From the IMG/VR virus record IMGVR_UViG_3300036770_007224, positions 1-41,108 of that record: a stretch of DNA of 41,108 nucleotides; one strand, written 5' to 3'. This DNA comes from a virus. The position numbers were made by a program, and so were the translations under genes. How positions within the stretch are numbered: the first letter of the stretch is position 1; each line of letters starts with the position of its first letter. The notes under the pieces were generated by a model that saw only the letters and a program-made list of their open reading frames with translations, did no database searches and was not told the origin of the DNA. Positions 32,672 through 40,648 of this stretch are shown one piece after another.

Positions 32672-33396
32672 ATTAATTTAATTGCGTTTTTATTCAGATA
32701 AGCAGTATATTCGACAGCGTTTTTCAGTCGGTAGTGTGTGTTTAGATTATGTTGACGATTGAACGTCGATTGCCTAGATGCTAAGGTTTCATATCTTTTT
32801 ATAACGTATTCAGGGGCTAAATATTTGTAGTGTAGTAACATCAATTCAGGTGATTCTGACATTACATAATCCTGAGCATTTGATTGATGCGCACCGAAAC
32901 CAAATACCATATCTACGTTAGGATTGAATATTATATTTTTAGACATTGGTTCATAAGTCTCATGGGAACCGTATTGTACTAATTCGGTAATTAATCTACC
33001 ATCGTATACGGGAAACTTTTTGCTAAACATGTCTCTTCCATCAATTTTTGGAACTTGAACACCCTTTTCTTTATATTCTTGTAGTTTTTCAATCAGATTC
33101 GGGTGATATAAAATTTCGTCACAATCACAAGTTATTACCCAGTCTACGTTTTGATTTCTACTTCTGTTGCGATATTCTAAAGACTTAATTTTTCTATTCA
33201 TGTCATCATTCATGGAATCATCGCTTTCCCACTTAACAACTTCTACCTTATTATATTTTTGATATATTTCATCTGAAGAATCTGTGGACATATTATCGTA
33301 GACAAAAATTTTACTACAAATTCTTGAGTAATAGTCCAATACAAACGGAAGAATTTTTTCTTCATTCCATGCAATTATATGTGCGTGTATATTCAT
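32668..33396 (-). CDS. Family 2/92-like glycosyltransferase
   Basis: The order IHAHIIAWNEEKILPFVLDY, FVYDNMSTDSSDEIYQKY, SLEYRNRSRNQNVDWVITCD and CDEI is characteristic of the GT2/GT92 group: Asn-Glu-Glu at the start, a D-N-x-S-x-D-x-S strand-loop, and a catalytic D-x-D-E (D91, D93, E94). MLLHYKYLAPEYVIKRYE is the late His-Tyr-Lys segment of the same group. At 242 aa it is soluble. One base separates it from the upstream gene. Confidence 0.82.
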   Translation of the reverse strand: MNIHAHIIAWNEEKILPFVLDYYSRICSKIFVYDNMSTDSSDEIYQKYNKVEVVKWESDDSMNDDMNRKIKSLEYRNRSRNQNVDWVITCDCDEILYHPNLIEKLQEYKEKGVQVPKIDGRDMFSKKFPVYDGRLITELVQYGSHETYEPMSKNIIFNPNVDMVFGFGAHQSNAQDYVMSESPELMLLHYKYLAPEYVIKRYETLASRQSTFNRQHNLNTHYRLKNAVEYTAYLNKNAIKLI

Positions 33397-33397
33397 A

Positions 33398-34183
33398 TTA
33401 TAATTTTAAAACTTTTTTCCACAATTCCAAAACTTGTTGGTTGGATAGCTCTGAAACTTCATTTTGTGTTTCTTCGTTCCCGAAAAATTCTGTACCTGTC
33501 AAATAAGATTCGTCCTTGACTAAACAAGCAACCTCACCTTTTGAAGAGTGATAAACTCGTCCTATCATATCATACATGTCTTGCTTGTTTGTAGTATGTC
33601 CAAAAACAACTACTTCAGGACTCAAAAGAGGTTTAACGAACTTGTTAAAGTAATTTTCATCTCCGATATGTCCAAACAAATATATTTTCTCACACTTGTC
33701 CTTTTTAGCTCTTATAATAGAAATGTGTGTTTGTTTTCTTTCTTCAATTGTTCCAATTATTCCTGCAACTTTTGAAACTTCTGGTTTATCCTTTTTTTTC
33801 AAATCTTCTTTCAAGTTAGGGATAATCACAAAGTCACCCGTGTAATCCGAGTGATATTCACGGTGTTGTTGGTGAAGGAAAATAACCTTATCGAAGTATT
33901 TTTTTATTTTTCCAACAGGAAACCACCATTTTTCATGACAAGATAATACCACAACTTCCGCGTCAGGACGAGTTTCTATTTGGGTGAAATGGTAGATGAG
34001 TCTATCATCTTTTTCTATTTTAAGATTTTGTATCTTGTCAGATTTACATTTATCTAAGTGATAATCTTGGTTTCCATATAAAGTGCAATCAATTCCATTG
34101 TCGTTCAAAAAGTTGGTTAGGGTTATAAAAGCAACCGTCGATCCACCTTTATCGGTATATCCTGAAATGATTTTTACTTTCAT
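33398..34183 (-). CDS. Probable GT-B glycosyltransferase, short
   Basis: It starts VKIISGYTDKGGSTVAFITL with LTNFLNDNGIDCTLYGNQD, the Gly-rich N-lobe loop of GT4 enzymes. FLHQQHREYHSDYTGDFVII and PNLKEDLKKKDKPEVSKVAG, IIGTIEERKQTHISIIRAKK mark the hinge and the start of the C-lobe, then IYLFGHIGDENYFNKFVKP and VVFGHTTNKQDMYDMIGRVY. At 261 aa the C-lobe is truncated relative to full GT4 proteins (about 350-400), but the donor-side SSKGEVACLVKDE segment is still present. Confidence 0.68.
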   Translation of the reverse strand: MKVKIISGYTDKGGSTVAFITLTNFLNDNGIDCTLYGNQDYHLDKCKSDKIQNLKIEKDDRLIYHFTQIETRPDAEVVVLSCHEKWWFPVGKIKKYFDKVIFLHQQHREYHSDYTGDFVIIPNLKEDLKKKDKPEVSKVAGIIGTIEERKQTHISIIRAKKDKCEKIYLFGHIGDENYFNKFVKPLLSPEVVVFGHTTNKQDMYDMIGRVYHSSKGEVACLVKDESYLTGTEFFGNEETQNEVSELSNQQVLELWKKVLKL

Positions 34184-35631
34184 TTTTGTTGGGTAATAAA
34201 CGGGTGTAAATCTTTATTATTTTGAACCGATTGATTCAAATTTTTGAAATCCAACAATGTTCTTTCTAAGAAATAATCCGCCAAAAATCCATTTTGAATA
34301 ACCAAAGAATTTGTGTCCACAACGACTTTTTTCTTTTGGGACGATAACATCATCGCAAATTCATTAAAAAACAAACTGTGTTCATAGTTAATGTTGAACC
34401 AATCTACCAATTTCAAACTAGCCGGTGTTGTACAAATAAAATTAACAAAATTACCAACGGGATTATTAACAATTCCGAAAGAATAATTATAAAAAGAATT
34501 TTGATGATTAAGATGTAATCCCAAGTGGTTTTGCTTACTCAAAGTTATGTATAATGAAGTTGATAGCACACTATTCCTTTCATCGAAAGATAAGGGGAAT
34601 GCACATCCAAATTCTCGTTTACCCTGTCTGTAAATTTCAGAAAGATTATAGAATACGTCGTTAAGTATGTCTACTTCATCGGTTGATATGTATACCAACT
34701 CAGTACCCTCCAACATCTCATCTTGATATTTTAATATTGAAGAATTTTTTGGGAAGTCATTAAAAAATCCCTCCACAACCTCAACTCCTTGAATTTGTTG
34801 CAATTCATCATAATTGTTATCGTTTGATATTACAACAATTTTTATCGAATCATGATTGAACGACTTAACCTTTTCAACGAAAAGTTTTGTTTTGTTGAAC
34901 TCTGTTGATTGAAGTAATAGTACCGACGGAACTTTGAATTTGTTGATTTTTTCATTTACTATAATTTCAGGTTTCATGAAAATCGGAAGGTTTTCATCGT
35001 ACTTTTCTATAAAATATTCACGATTAGTTTCCCATTGATTGTTGGTTTGCCCAACTGATTTGTGTGTAATTCTCACGTCAAAAATCACTCCTATTTTCAC
35101 ATTTTTTAGATAATTGGATACACAAAAATCCAAATCATAAAAATGGAAACCTTCAATATCAGCCCCAAATTTTTCAGCAATTCTTTCCTTATGAATTGCA
35201 ATGAACACTCCATCGACAATAACCGTTTCAATAATCTCACCGACCCAATTTTTGCAATATTTCGATTCCCATCGTTTACCATCATTTTCATGGTTAACTA
35301 TACCAACCATTTTAGAAGGATCCTCCCACCATTTTCCTGATGCGGGTAGATGTGTTGTTCCAGCAACACCTAAAATACCAAAATTCGATTCATCGAAATG
35401 TTTAATCAACTTTCTAGCCCAAGATTTGGTATCGAACATAATATCATCGTGACACAAAACAACAATCTCGTTCGAAGAGTCCTGAATTGCTTTGTTATAA
35501 ATTTCAGTTAAAGAGTATTCACCATTATTCTCATAAGGTAATACCTCTATGTTTTTTAAACCTGAAGTATTTTTAATTTCTTGGACGAATTTTTCGTCAA
35601 TTTTTCGTGTACTAAATGCTACTGTAATCAT
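34180..35631 (-). CDS. Two-domain glycosyltransferase with GT2-like N-domain
   Basis: Residues 1-225 are a GT2-like domain: VAFSTRKIDEKFVQEIKNTS, NKAIQDSSNEIVVLCHDDIM with DD at 62-63, DGVFIAIHKERIAEKFGADI and EGFHFYDLDFC, the last being the acceptor D-x-D. The second half (about 235-483) starts VPSVLLLQSTEFNKTKLFVE and includes IKIVVISNDNNYDELQQIQG and ELVYISTDEVDILNDVFYNL, which look like another Rossmann/GT-A-type domain with an acidic motif. Bifunctional transfer is possible. Four-base overlap with the next gene, two-base gap to dUTPase. Confidence 0.75.
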   Translation of the reverse strand: MITVAFSTRKIDEKFVQEIKNTSGLKNIEVLPYENNGEYSLTEIYNKAIQDSSNEIVVLCHDDIMFDTKSWARKLIKHFDESNFGILGVAGTTHLPASGKWWEDPSKMVGIVNHENDGKRWESKYCKNWVGEIIETVIVDGVFIAIHKERIAEKFGADIEGFHFYDLDFCVSNYLKNVKIGVIFDVRITHKSVGQTNNQWETNREYFIEKYDENLPIFMKPEIIVNEKINKFKVPSVLLLQSTEFNKTKLFVEKVKSFNHDSIKIVVISNDNNYDELQQIQGVEVVEGFFNDFPKNSSILKYQDEMLEGTELVYISTDEVDILNDVFYNLSEIYRQGKREFGCAFPLSFDERNSVLSTSLYITLSKQNHLGLHLNHQNSFYNYSFGIVNNPVGNFVNFICTTPASLKLVDWFNINYEHSLFFNEFAMMLSSQKKKVVVDTNSLVIQNGFLADYFLERTLLDFKNLNQSVQNNKDLHPFITQQK

Positions 35632-35633
35632 AA

Positions 35634-36224
35634 TTAATTTCCTGTTGAGCCAAAACCATTTGAATTTCTATCTTTATTATTAAAACTTGCAACTTTTGTC
35701 AGACTGACTTTTGAACCTGGTAATACAGGACAAAGGACTGCTTGTGCTACTTTTTCACCTTTTTTAATTGTTTGTGAAATATTGTCCATGTTTATGACAA
35801 TAACTTTGATTTCACCAGTGTATCCCTCATCTACGGTTCCTGGTGTATTAAGAACTGTGAGTCCTTTATTGATTGCCAAACCACTTTTAGGACGAACTTG
35901 GATTTCATAATTTTTGGGAATATTAAAATATATACCTGTCGGAACTAAGGCTCTACCAAACGGAGCTAGATAAATTTCCTCATTAGCTCTTAAATCAAAC
36001 CCCGAATCACTAGGGTAGTTGTATGATAAATCCTCGTTGTTAGAATCTTTTTTGTATTCGAGTATGACTTTCATATTTTCAAAATCTTGCATCATACTAT
36101 TCAAAGCAGATTCGTCAATCCCTAAAGAAGACATTACATCTTCAGGTGTAGAATTTTCTGAAATACTTCTAAGTTTATTCAACAACTTAGCGGTTTCTTT
36201 TATATTTTTAATTTTTTCAAACAT
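35634..36224 (-). CDS. dut: dUTPase with N-terminal extension
   Basis: Trimeric dUTP pyrophosphatase, which keeps uracil out of phage DNA. All five motifs are present: DSGFDLRA (73-80), RPKSGLA (111-117), TVDEGYTGEI (130-139), KGEKVAQAVL (155-164) and RNSNGFGSTG (186-195). The catalytic Asp is in TVDEG. The first about 55 residues (MFEKIKNIKETAKLLNKLRS; TPEDVMSSLGIDESAL) are an extra helical domain not found in the usual about 150-aa enzyme. It lies between a glycosyltransferase and the exonuclease gene, with 1-2 nt gaps. Confidence 0.93.
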   Translation of the reverse strand: MFEKIKNIKETAKLLNKLRSISENSTPEDVMSSLGIDESALNSMMQDFENMKVILEYKKDSNNEDLSYNYPSDSGFDLRANEEIYLAPFGRALVPTGIYFNIPKNYEIQVRPKSGLAINKGLTVLNTPGTVDEGYTGEIKVIVINMDNISQTIKKGEKVAQAVLCPVLPGSKVSLTKVASFNNKDRNSNGFGSTGN

Positions 36225-36225
36225 A

Positions 36226-36927
36226 TTATTCTAATGTATAAAATTTTTGTACTACGTTTATAAGAACTTCAACATCCTTTTCACAATATTCGGTAATTTC
36301 TTTGAGTTGATTTTTGAACCAATAAGCCTCATGAACCTTATTTCCAACAACCTCCATATTCTTTGATGATTCAACTCCCATGCAGCTACACATTAACTCA
36401 AGTGAGCCAATACTCGAAAAACTTCCGAACTGCCACAATTCTTTTGTATCCAATGCTTTTATTTCCCATGGTTTTGTATCGTGTGATGGGAGTATCTCAG
36501 GTGGTTTAATTCCGTTGATAACCATTCTTTTAGCTAAGACGGGAATATCAAAACCTTTTGCATTATGTCCACAAAGATAAAAACCTAACTTCCCAATTTT
36601 TTTCAAAAGGAAATTTAAATCTTTTAGAATTTGTTTTTCATCATCACCACTAAAACTTTGAATTTTAATCCCACCTGTTGGGTCTACGTACCCAACGCTG
36701 ACACAAACAATTTTCAAAAATTCCGCAACCAAGGCAGATTTATTGTAGAACATAACATCACAACCTTGTCCTTGATGTTCAGGGAATCTTTTTTCGAACC
36801 AATCCAAGTAGTGTTCGAATTGATATGCAAGGGACTGGTGATTTTCCTTGAAGGTTGTAAAGTCTTTCTCAACACCTACAGTTTCGATATCAATAAATAA
36901 AATTTTGGTGATAGGTATGTTTATCAT
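36226..36927 (-). CDS. DnaQ-fold 3'-5' exonuclease, PolB-exonuclease-like
   Basis: DEDDy-type exonuclease motifs are present in order: ExoI ILFIDIETVG (D13, E15), ExoII YLCGHNAKGFDIPVLAKRM (D127), ExoIII ITEYCEKDVEVL (Y214, D218). LDTKELWQFG and a Cys-rich LELMCSCMGVE lie between. The layout matches the stand-alone predicted 3'-5' exonucleases related to the PolB exonuclease domain. The expected role is proofreading, repair or recombination of phage DNA. The partner polymerase is not in this window. It overlaps the upstream glycosyltransferase by four bases. Confidence 0.88.
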   Translation of the reverse strand: MINIPITKILFIDIETVGVEKDFTTFKENHQSLAYQFEHYLDWFEKRFPEHQGQGCDVMFYNKSALVAEFLKIVCVSVGYVDPTGGIKIQSFSGDDEKQILKDLNFLLKKIGKLGFYLCGHNAKGFDIPVLAKRMVINGIKPPEILPSHDTKPWEIKALDTKELWQFGSFSSIGSLELMCSCMGVESSKNMEVVGNKVHEAYWFKNQLKEITEYCEKDVEVLINVVQKFYTLE

Positions 36928-38138
36928 TTCAAAAGTGATTTATAAAGTTCAGCTCGGTTTTTTGTAACAACTCTCAAATCGTATGTATCTTTAACAGTTT
37001 CGTACAACTTCTGTCCTAAGTCATATGCCATGTTTGGATTATCACTCAATAGTTTGATGTTCTTGTACCAATCGTTGTAGTTTTTGAACTCACTAACTAA
37101 TAGTGCGTTACCATCGGTAAACTTCTTGTTTACATATGCACTTTTCAAATCAACTGTATAAGGTCCGAAGTCTGATGCGATGATTGCCTTTTTATAAAAT
37201 CCTGCTTCGATTACTTTGAGTTGTGATTTCACTTTATTGAATATGTGGTTTTTAATTGGAGCCAAGGATACATCAAATTTTGAATAGTTTTTTGCGTAAG
37301 AGGTAACAGGACGAGTCCATACTCTCTGATAATATTCATCAGGAAAATTGACACTGTTGTCTTCTTTGAATTTCATAAGAAACTCTTTGTAATCTGCAGA
37401 CATCATGGAGTGATTAGCCGTTACAATTTGTTCATATCGATACCATACAGTCTCCAAAGGTTTGATAGGGCGGCTTTTTTGTTCACCTGTCTGTGCGTTA
37501 ATTTCTGTCATGGAACCTCTTGTGTCAAATCCACAAAGATATAGTTGTATTTTATCTTGATAAGGTTTAAGTCTTTCAAAGGTGTTACCAAACAATTCTA
37601 AATCATGTAAGTGTGAGGAACCACCTAACCAACCAAATCTTAATTTGTCTGAAGGTATAGTTGGTTCTTTGAACTGACTTTCTTCAGGATTAATCGAGTT
37701 CGGTATGACAAATACGTTTTTGTTCAGTTTCGAGATTTCGTGGGCAAACAAAGAAGTTGTGGTTGTAACATACTTCGCAACCTTGATGTTGTTTTTAATT
37801 TTTTCAAAAAGATTGTTTTGGATAACCAACTGATGTGCGGGGTGTTCCCTCGTTGGTAACCAATAGTCGTCGATATCTAAAATTGTGATTATCCCTGCGT
37901 TATTGAGTTTTTGAATGACGGCATTGGACTTTTCGTAGTCGGGATTTAAAGTTCTGTGAAAATGAACAATCTGATATTTTTTCCAATAGTTCATATCATC
38001 CATTTTCGGATCGTAGTCAATGTCCACGTGAAATTCATCAGGATATAAATTTTGTAAAAAAATGTGTGGTTCGACAGATCGAAATTTACCGACACCTGTC
38101 CTGTCGGATGGAAGTACTAAGACATGAATTTTTTCCAT
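36924..38138 (-). CDS. GT4-like glycosyltransferase (404 aa)
   Basis: A full-length GT-B enzyme: N-lobe VLPSDRTGVGKFRSVEPHIF and YQIVHFHRTLNPDYE, ITILDIDDYWLPTREHP, then the hinge VIPNSINPEES, C-lobe LRFGWLGGSSHLHDLELFG and IQLYLCGFDTRG, and the donor-binding NKVKSQLKVIEAGFYKKAII with ASDFGPY (K-x-E-A-G-x-x-x-x-P/I-type element). It sits apart from the main sugar block, upstream of the exonuclease and dUTPase, and is preceded by a 49-nt gap holding an inverted repeat. Confidence 0.83.
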   Translation of the reverse strand: MEKIHVLVLPSDRTGVGKFRSVEPHIFLQNLYPDEFHVDIDYDPKMDDMNYWKKYQIVHFHRTLNPDYEKSNAVIQKLNNAGIITILDIDDYWLPTREHPAHQLVIQNNLFEKIKNNIKVAKYVTTTTSLFAHEISKLNKNVFVIPNSINPEESQFKEPTIPSDKLRFGWLGGSSHLHDLELFGNTFERLKPYQDKIQLYLCGFDTRGSMTEINAQTGEQKSRPIKPLETVWYRYEQIVTANHSMMSADYKEFLMKFKEDNSVNFPDEYYQRVWTRPVTSYAKNYSKFDVSLAPIKNHIFNKVKSQLKVIEAGFYKKAIIASDFGPYTVDLKSAYVNKKFTDGNALLVSEFKNYNDWYKNIKLLSDNPNMAYDLGQKLYETVKDTYDLRVVTKNRAELYKSLLK

Positions 38139-38144
38139 TAAAGC

Positions 38145-38169
38145 GAATTTGTAAAATTATAACAAATTC
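38145..38169. promoter_or_regulatory. AT-rich inverted repeat before the GT4-like gene
   Basis: GAATTTGT and ACAAATTC are perfect 8-bp arms around a 9-nt loop in the only sizeable gap (38139-38187) of the 20-kb minus-strand run. There is no T-tract after it, so it looks more like an operator, RNA-processing site or weak promoter (TTGTTATAATTTT on the minus strand) than a terminator. Confidence 0.35.
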
Positions 38170-38187
38170 AATGGAACAAAAAAAGAC

Positions 38188-38751
38188 TTATTGGATTTTT
38201 TTGATAGAGGTTACCTTACCTTCAAAAATGTGTTTCCCAACTTTCAATTCTAATCTATCGTTAGTTTTAGTTGTTGATTCTGTGATGACACCTAAACTCT
38301 TGAGTTCTTCCTTAATAACGTCTCTTACGGTATCTCTAACAGTGTCTCTAACCATGTTTCTTAATTCATTCATGTTGAAACTTGGTGATTCAGAATTCTT
38401 AGGTGTTGATGTAGTCCGTTTGTTATCATTCATCAACCTTGAGGCTTTTTCCACTAAATCGTCCGATAACGTGGGTCCATTCAATGATGGTTGTACAATT
38501 GGATTCTCTATCATTAATTTTTTGATTTCGTCGGGTAGTTTAGAATTCATCACACGACTGGAGTCATATGGTTGTGCCACATTCAAAGTTTGTTGTATGG
38601 AAGGTTGTTGTGGTTGTTCCATCATAGGTTGTGATTCCTCATAAGATGTTTGTGTGAACGACGACTCTCCAGCTGATTGTCCTCTTGGAATTCTGTCGTG
38701 GGCTTCCATGACTTTTTTTGCCATCACTAATTTTTGCATCAAATCACTCAT
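38188..38751 (-). CDS. Unrecognised T4-like phage protein with conserved ends
   Basis: A 187-aa protein. A short helical start (MSDLMQKLVMAKKVMEAHDR) and a C-terminal strand pair (LELKVGKHIFEGKVTSIKKI) bracket a long Gln/Ser/Pro-rich, probably disordered middle. Just before the C-terminal part a heptad-like repeat MVRDTVRDTVRDVIKEEL (about 132-149) probably forms a coiled coil. The start and end resemble small proteins common in T4-like phages of marine bacteria. Function unknown. It is the last gene before the gap with the inverted repeat. Confidence 0.7.
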   Translation of the reverse strand: MSDLMQKLVMAKKVMEAHDRIPRGQSAGESSFTQTSYEESQPMMEQPQQPSIQQTLNVAQPYDSSRVMNSKLPDEIKKLMIENPIVQPSLNGPTLSDDLVEKASRLMNDNKRTTSTPKNSESPSFNMNELRNMVRDTVRDTVRDVIKEELKSLGVITESTTKTNDRLELKVGKHIFEGKVTSIKKIQ

Positions 38752-38755
38752 CTTA

Positions 38756-39136
38756 TTAAAATTTTGCGTTCAGTATTACTCGTGTCATACTTTTATCACC
38801 ATTTGGGTTATATCCAGGTCGTGGTGTATTAAATTTCTCTAACGTAGGTTTAAAAGTAAAGATTTTATCCACTCTGAATAATCTCCAACCAGGAAGGGGT
38901 TGTTCTCCTATACGAGCAGTATGTGAAGCACCTTCTTCGTCCCACGCCCTTAAAACAACATTTCCTCTTTTACTATACCCAACACAAACAGGTTCGATAG
39001 TTCGCAATCCTTTACCACCGGGTTCATCACCATCATAATAGATAGTAACAACGGTTTTTTGTTTAATTGCGTCTTGAATGTCTTTCAAAGATGCAATTTC
39101 AGTTATCAAAGATTTTAAACTACCAACTAGTCTCAC
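38756..39136 (-). CDS. Stand-alone WYL-like domain protein
   Basis: Residues about 20-100 fit the WYL/Sm-like ligand-binding pattern: IKQKTVVTIYYDGDEPGGKG, RTIEPVCVGYSKRGNVVLRA and WDEEGASHT, then GWRLFRVDKIFTF. This is the strand order of WYL domains (xxYxx..R.IxP..L...xxxxLxA.....R.FRLDRI). In bacterial regulators WYL domains carry an N-terminal HTH, which is missing. The start is GTG: no internal ATG gives a sensible length, and the GTG overlaps the upstream TGA (GTGA). Role in the phage unknown; the C-terminus (NTPRPGYNPNGDK) is extended. Confidence 0.68.
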   Translation of the reverse strand: MRLVGSLKSLITEIASLKDIQDAIKQKTVVTIYYDGDEPGGKGLRTIEPVCVGYSKRGNVVLRAWDEEGASHTARIGEQPLPGWRLFRVDKIFTFKPTLEKFNTPRPGYNPNGDKSMTRVILNAKF

Positions 39137-39432
39137 TGAGTTACGCTATAGTATGGTTTATCAGGATTATATTTGTTTACTACAATATCAGATTTTCTTT
39201 CGATCTGATCCGTCTTGGTACCGGCATTGTAATTGTAAATATCCAAATCTCCACCTGTACCTCTACCAATTTCATCCCCATTTGCAAGGGCTGCTGGATT
39301 TACAGGTGAGTATTCATTTGCATTGTCGGAAAAATCGTTTCTTGCGAATAACTTTCTTCTTTCTACGTCTGCAATTCTAGACATTTCGTTTTCTGGTTGT
39401 GAAAAGTCTAATGTGTCCGATTGTTGTGCCAT
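39133..39432 (-). CDS. Unrecognised small protein (99 aa)
   Basis: A polar protein without long helices: AQQSDTLDFSQPENEMSRIA, RRKLFARNDFSDNANEYSPV, NPAALANGDEIGRGTGGDLD and a Tyr-rich end (NKYNPDKPYYSVTQ). The composition is that of an extended or virion-associated peptide. It shares one base with the stop codon of the gene upstream and overlaps the WYL-like gene by four. No family is recognised. Confidence 0.65.
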   Translation of the reverse strand: MAQQSDTLDFSQPENEMSRIADVERRKLFARNDFSDNANEYSPVNPAALANGDEIGRGTGGDLDIYNYNAGTKTDQIERKSDIVVNKYNPDKPYYSVTQ

Positions 39433-39896
39433 TATAAAATTGTTTGCATTATTTGGTTTATTTTTTTGATGTTTTCTGTAACAGTGGTATCAAATTTATT
39501 TATACCCTTTTCATGTCTATCATGTGGGTTTACGATGGAATTCTTTTTTTCATGATTCCGTATGAATTGATTACTCATTCCTGAATCGTGTTTAGTTTGT
39601 TTACCACTTTCCAAAGTATTTCTCCAATGATCGAGAACATGGTCACACCAACGATTCATTCTATCCCCTCCGTTTAGGATGAAAGGTGCGTCTTCTTTTT
39701 TTCCTGAATATGTGTCGAACCAATTTTTCATTCGCTTGAGTTGTTGGTAAGTCACAAATCCATTTTCTCTGAGTTCTTTATTTCTATTGTGCCCTTCAGT
39801 GTTAGAGTCACTTTTTAAGGCAGAAAAAGATTGCTCTAAATGTTTAATAAGAGTTTCGGGTAATTTTGCCTTCCTATTATATAGACTTTTATTCAC
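39432..39896 (-). CDS. Unrecognised T4-like phage protein (154 aa, GTG start)
   Basis: The GTG at 39896 overlaps the upstream stop by eight bases; the first internal ATG would remove a third of the protein. The central block ENGFVTYQQLKRMKNWFD, DAPFILNGGDRMNRWCDHVL, DHWRNTLESGKQTKHDSGMS and QFIRNHEKK recalls a conserved family of small proteins in T4-like phages of Bacteroidota and marine bacteria, function unknown. The ends are basic. Confidence 0.68.
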   Translation of the reverse strand: MNKSLYNRKAKLPETLIKHLEQSFSALKSDSNTEGHNRNKELRENGFVTYQQLKRMKNWFDTYSGKKEDAPFILNGGDRMNRWCDHVLDHWRNTLESGKQTKHDSGMSNQFIRNHEKKNSIVNPHDRHEKGINKFDTTVTENIKKINQIMQTIL

Positions 39897-40611
39897 CTCT
39901 CATCATTTTAAATAATTCATTCAAGGTGAACCCTTCTTTTTTTGCTAATTTCAAAACCGACTTAAAATTCCTTGTGAGTATTTCAGATGGTTTTCCAACT
40001 TTTTTTTGAATATCTTTTGTATCTGATTTGGACATAACCAAATCTTCTATGATTTTTTTCACTTCTTCTTCACTCAATTCTTTTTCAGTCAATCTTTGAG
40101 TAACAACAAAGTTTTTTTTGTTTTTAATGTCTTTGGGTGTTTTATCATCTAAACGAAGAGTTTTACCAAATCCTTCACATCTTTGAACTGCAGAGTCTTC
40201 ATCTAAACCCATTTTGTTTATCAAAAATTTAACACACTCTTCGGCAGTCATATCTTTTGTTTCTTCATATCCGAAAGCATCACTCATGTCAACTTCTTTG
40301 ATTTCGTTTTCATTGTAATACCTTCTGAACCCACGAGTCCATGGGTCTTGTGGGGTTCTTGCCATTGCTACTGTTTGATCCATAGTTTTTTTGGGTGTCA
40401 TCCTCGGATCTAAAATTGGAATTTTGGAACTACTAAAAGTTCCATCATAATCTATCAACTCTTCAAGCTCTTTTTTCTTAGTAACTTTAAGGAATGTCTT
40501 ATGGGACTCGCATGGCATAAATTTTTCTTTATGCTTGTGAGTACCTTCACAACCAATTTCCTCGGCTTTTTTCTTAGCGTCTTTTTCAGAAGAGAAAAGA
40601 AATGATTTCAT
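39889..40611 (-). CDS. Unrecognised T4-like phage protein (240 aa), first gene of the long minus-strand run
   Basis: The N-terminus SFLFSSEKDAKKKAEEIGCE, GTHKHKEKFMPCESHKTFLK is a small Cys/His-containing segment (Cys20, His24/26, Cys34, His37, possibly metal-binding). Then come DPWTRGFRRYYNENEIKEVD and a helical C-terminus (MTAEECVKFLINKMGLDEDS, LTEKELSEEEVKKIIEDL, LKLAKKEGFTLNELFKMM). It is preceded by a minus-strand TATTTATA element 25 nt upstream and may head the transcript that includes the sugar block. Function unknown. Confidence 0.72.
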   Translation of the reverse strand: MKSFLFSSEKDAKKKAEEIGCEGTHKHKEKFMPCESHKTFLKVTKKKELEELIDYDGTFSSSKIPILDPRMTPKKTMDQTVAMARTPQDPWTRGFRRYYNENEIKEVDMSDAFGYEETKDMTAEECVKFLINKMGLDEDSAVQRCEGFGKTLRLDDKTPKDIKNKKNFVVTQRLTEKELSEEEVKKIIEDLVMSKSDTKDIQKKVGKPSEILTRNFKSVLKLAKKEGFTLNELFKMMRGE

Positions 40612-40629
40612 GAATATAGATATTTTCCT

Positions 40630-40636
40630 ATAAATA
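40630..40636 (-). promoter_or_regulatory. Putative late promoter element TATTTAT (minus strand)
   Basis: On the minus strand TATTTATAGGAAAATATC begins 25 nt before the ATG at 40611. It is one half of a divergent pair with the element at 40649. Confidence 0.45.
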
Positions 40637-40648
40637 CGGCGAAGGTGG

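Noticed and set aside
21535-35631. Glycosyltransferases that modify phage DNA bases, as T4 alpha/beta-glucosyltransferases do
   Set aside because: No sequence resemblance to those enzymes and no hydroxymethylase gene in the window; it stays possible only if such a gene exists elsewhere.
36890-36900. Further TATTTAT promoter on the minus strand
   Set aside because: It lies inside the exonuclease coding sequence, about 670 nt from the next start, as expected by chance in AT-rich DNA.
38066-38644. 192-codon plus-strand open frame
   Set aside because: It lies antisense to two well-supported minus-strand genes, has poor composition (Ser/Leu/Val-rich shadow) and lacks a leader element.
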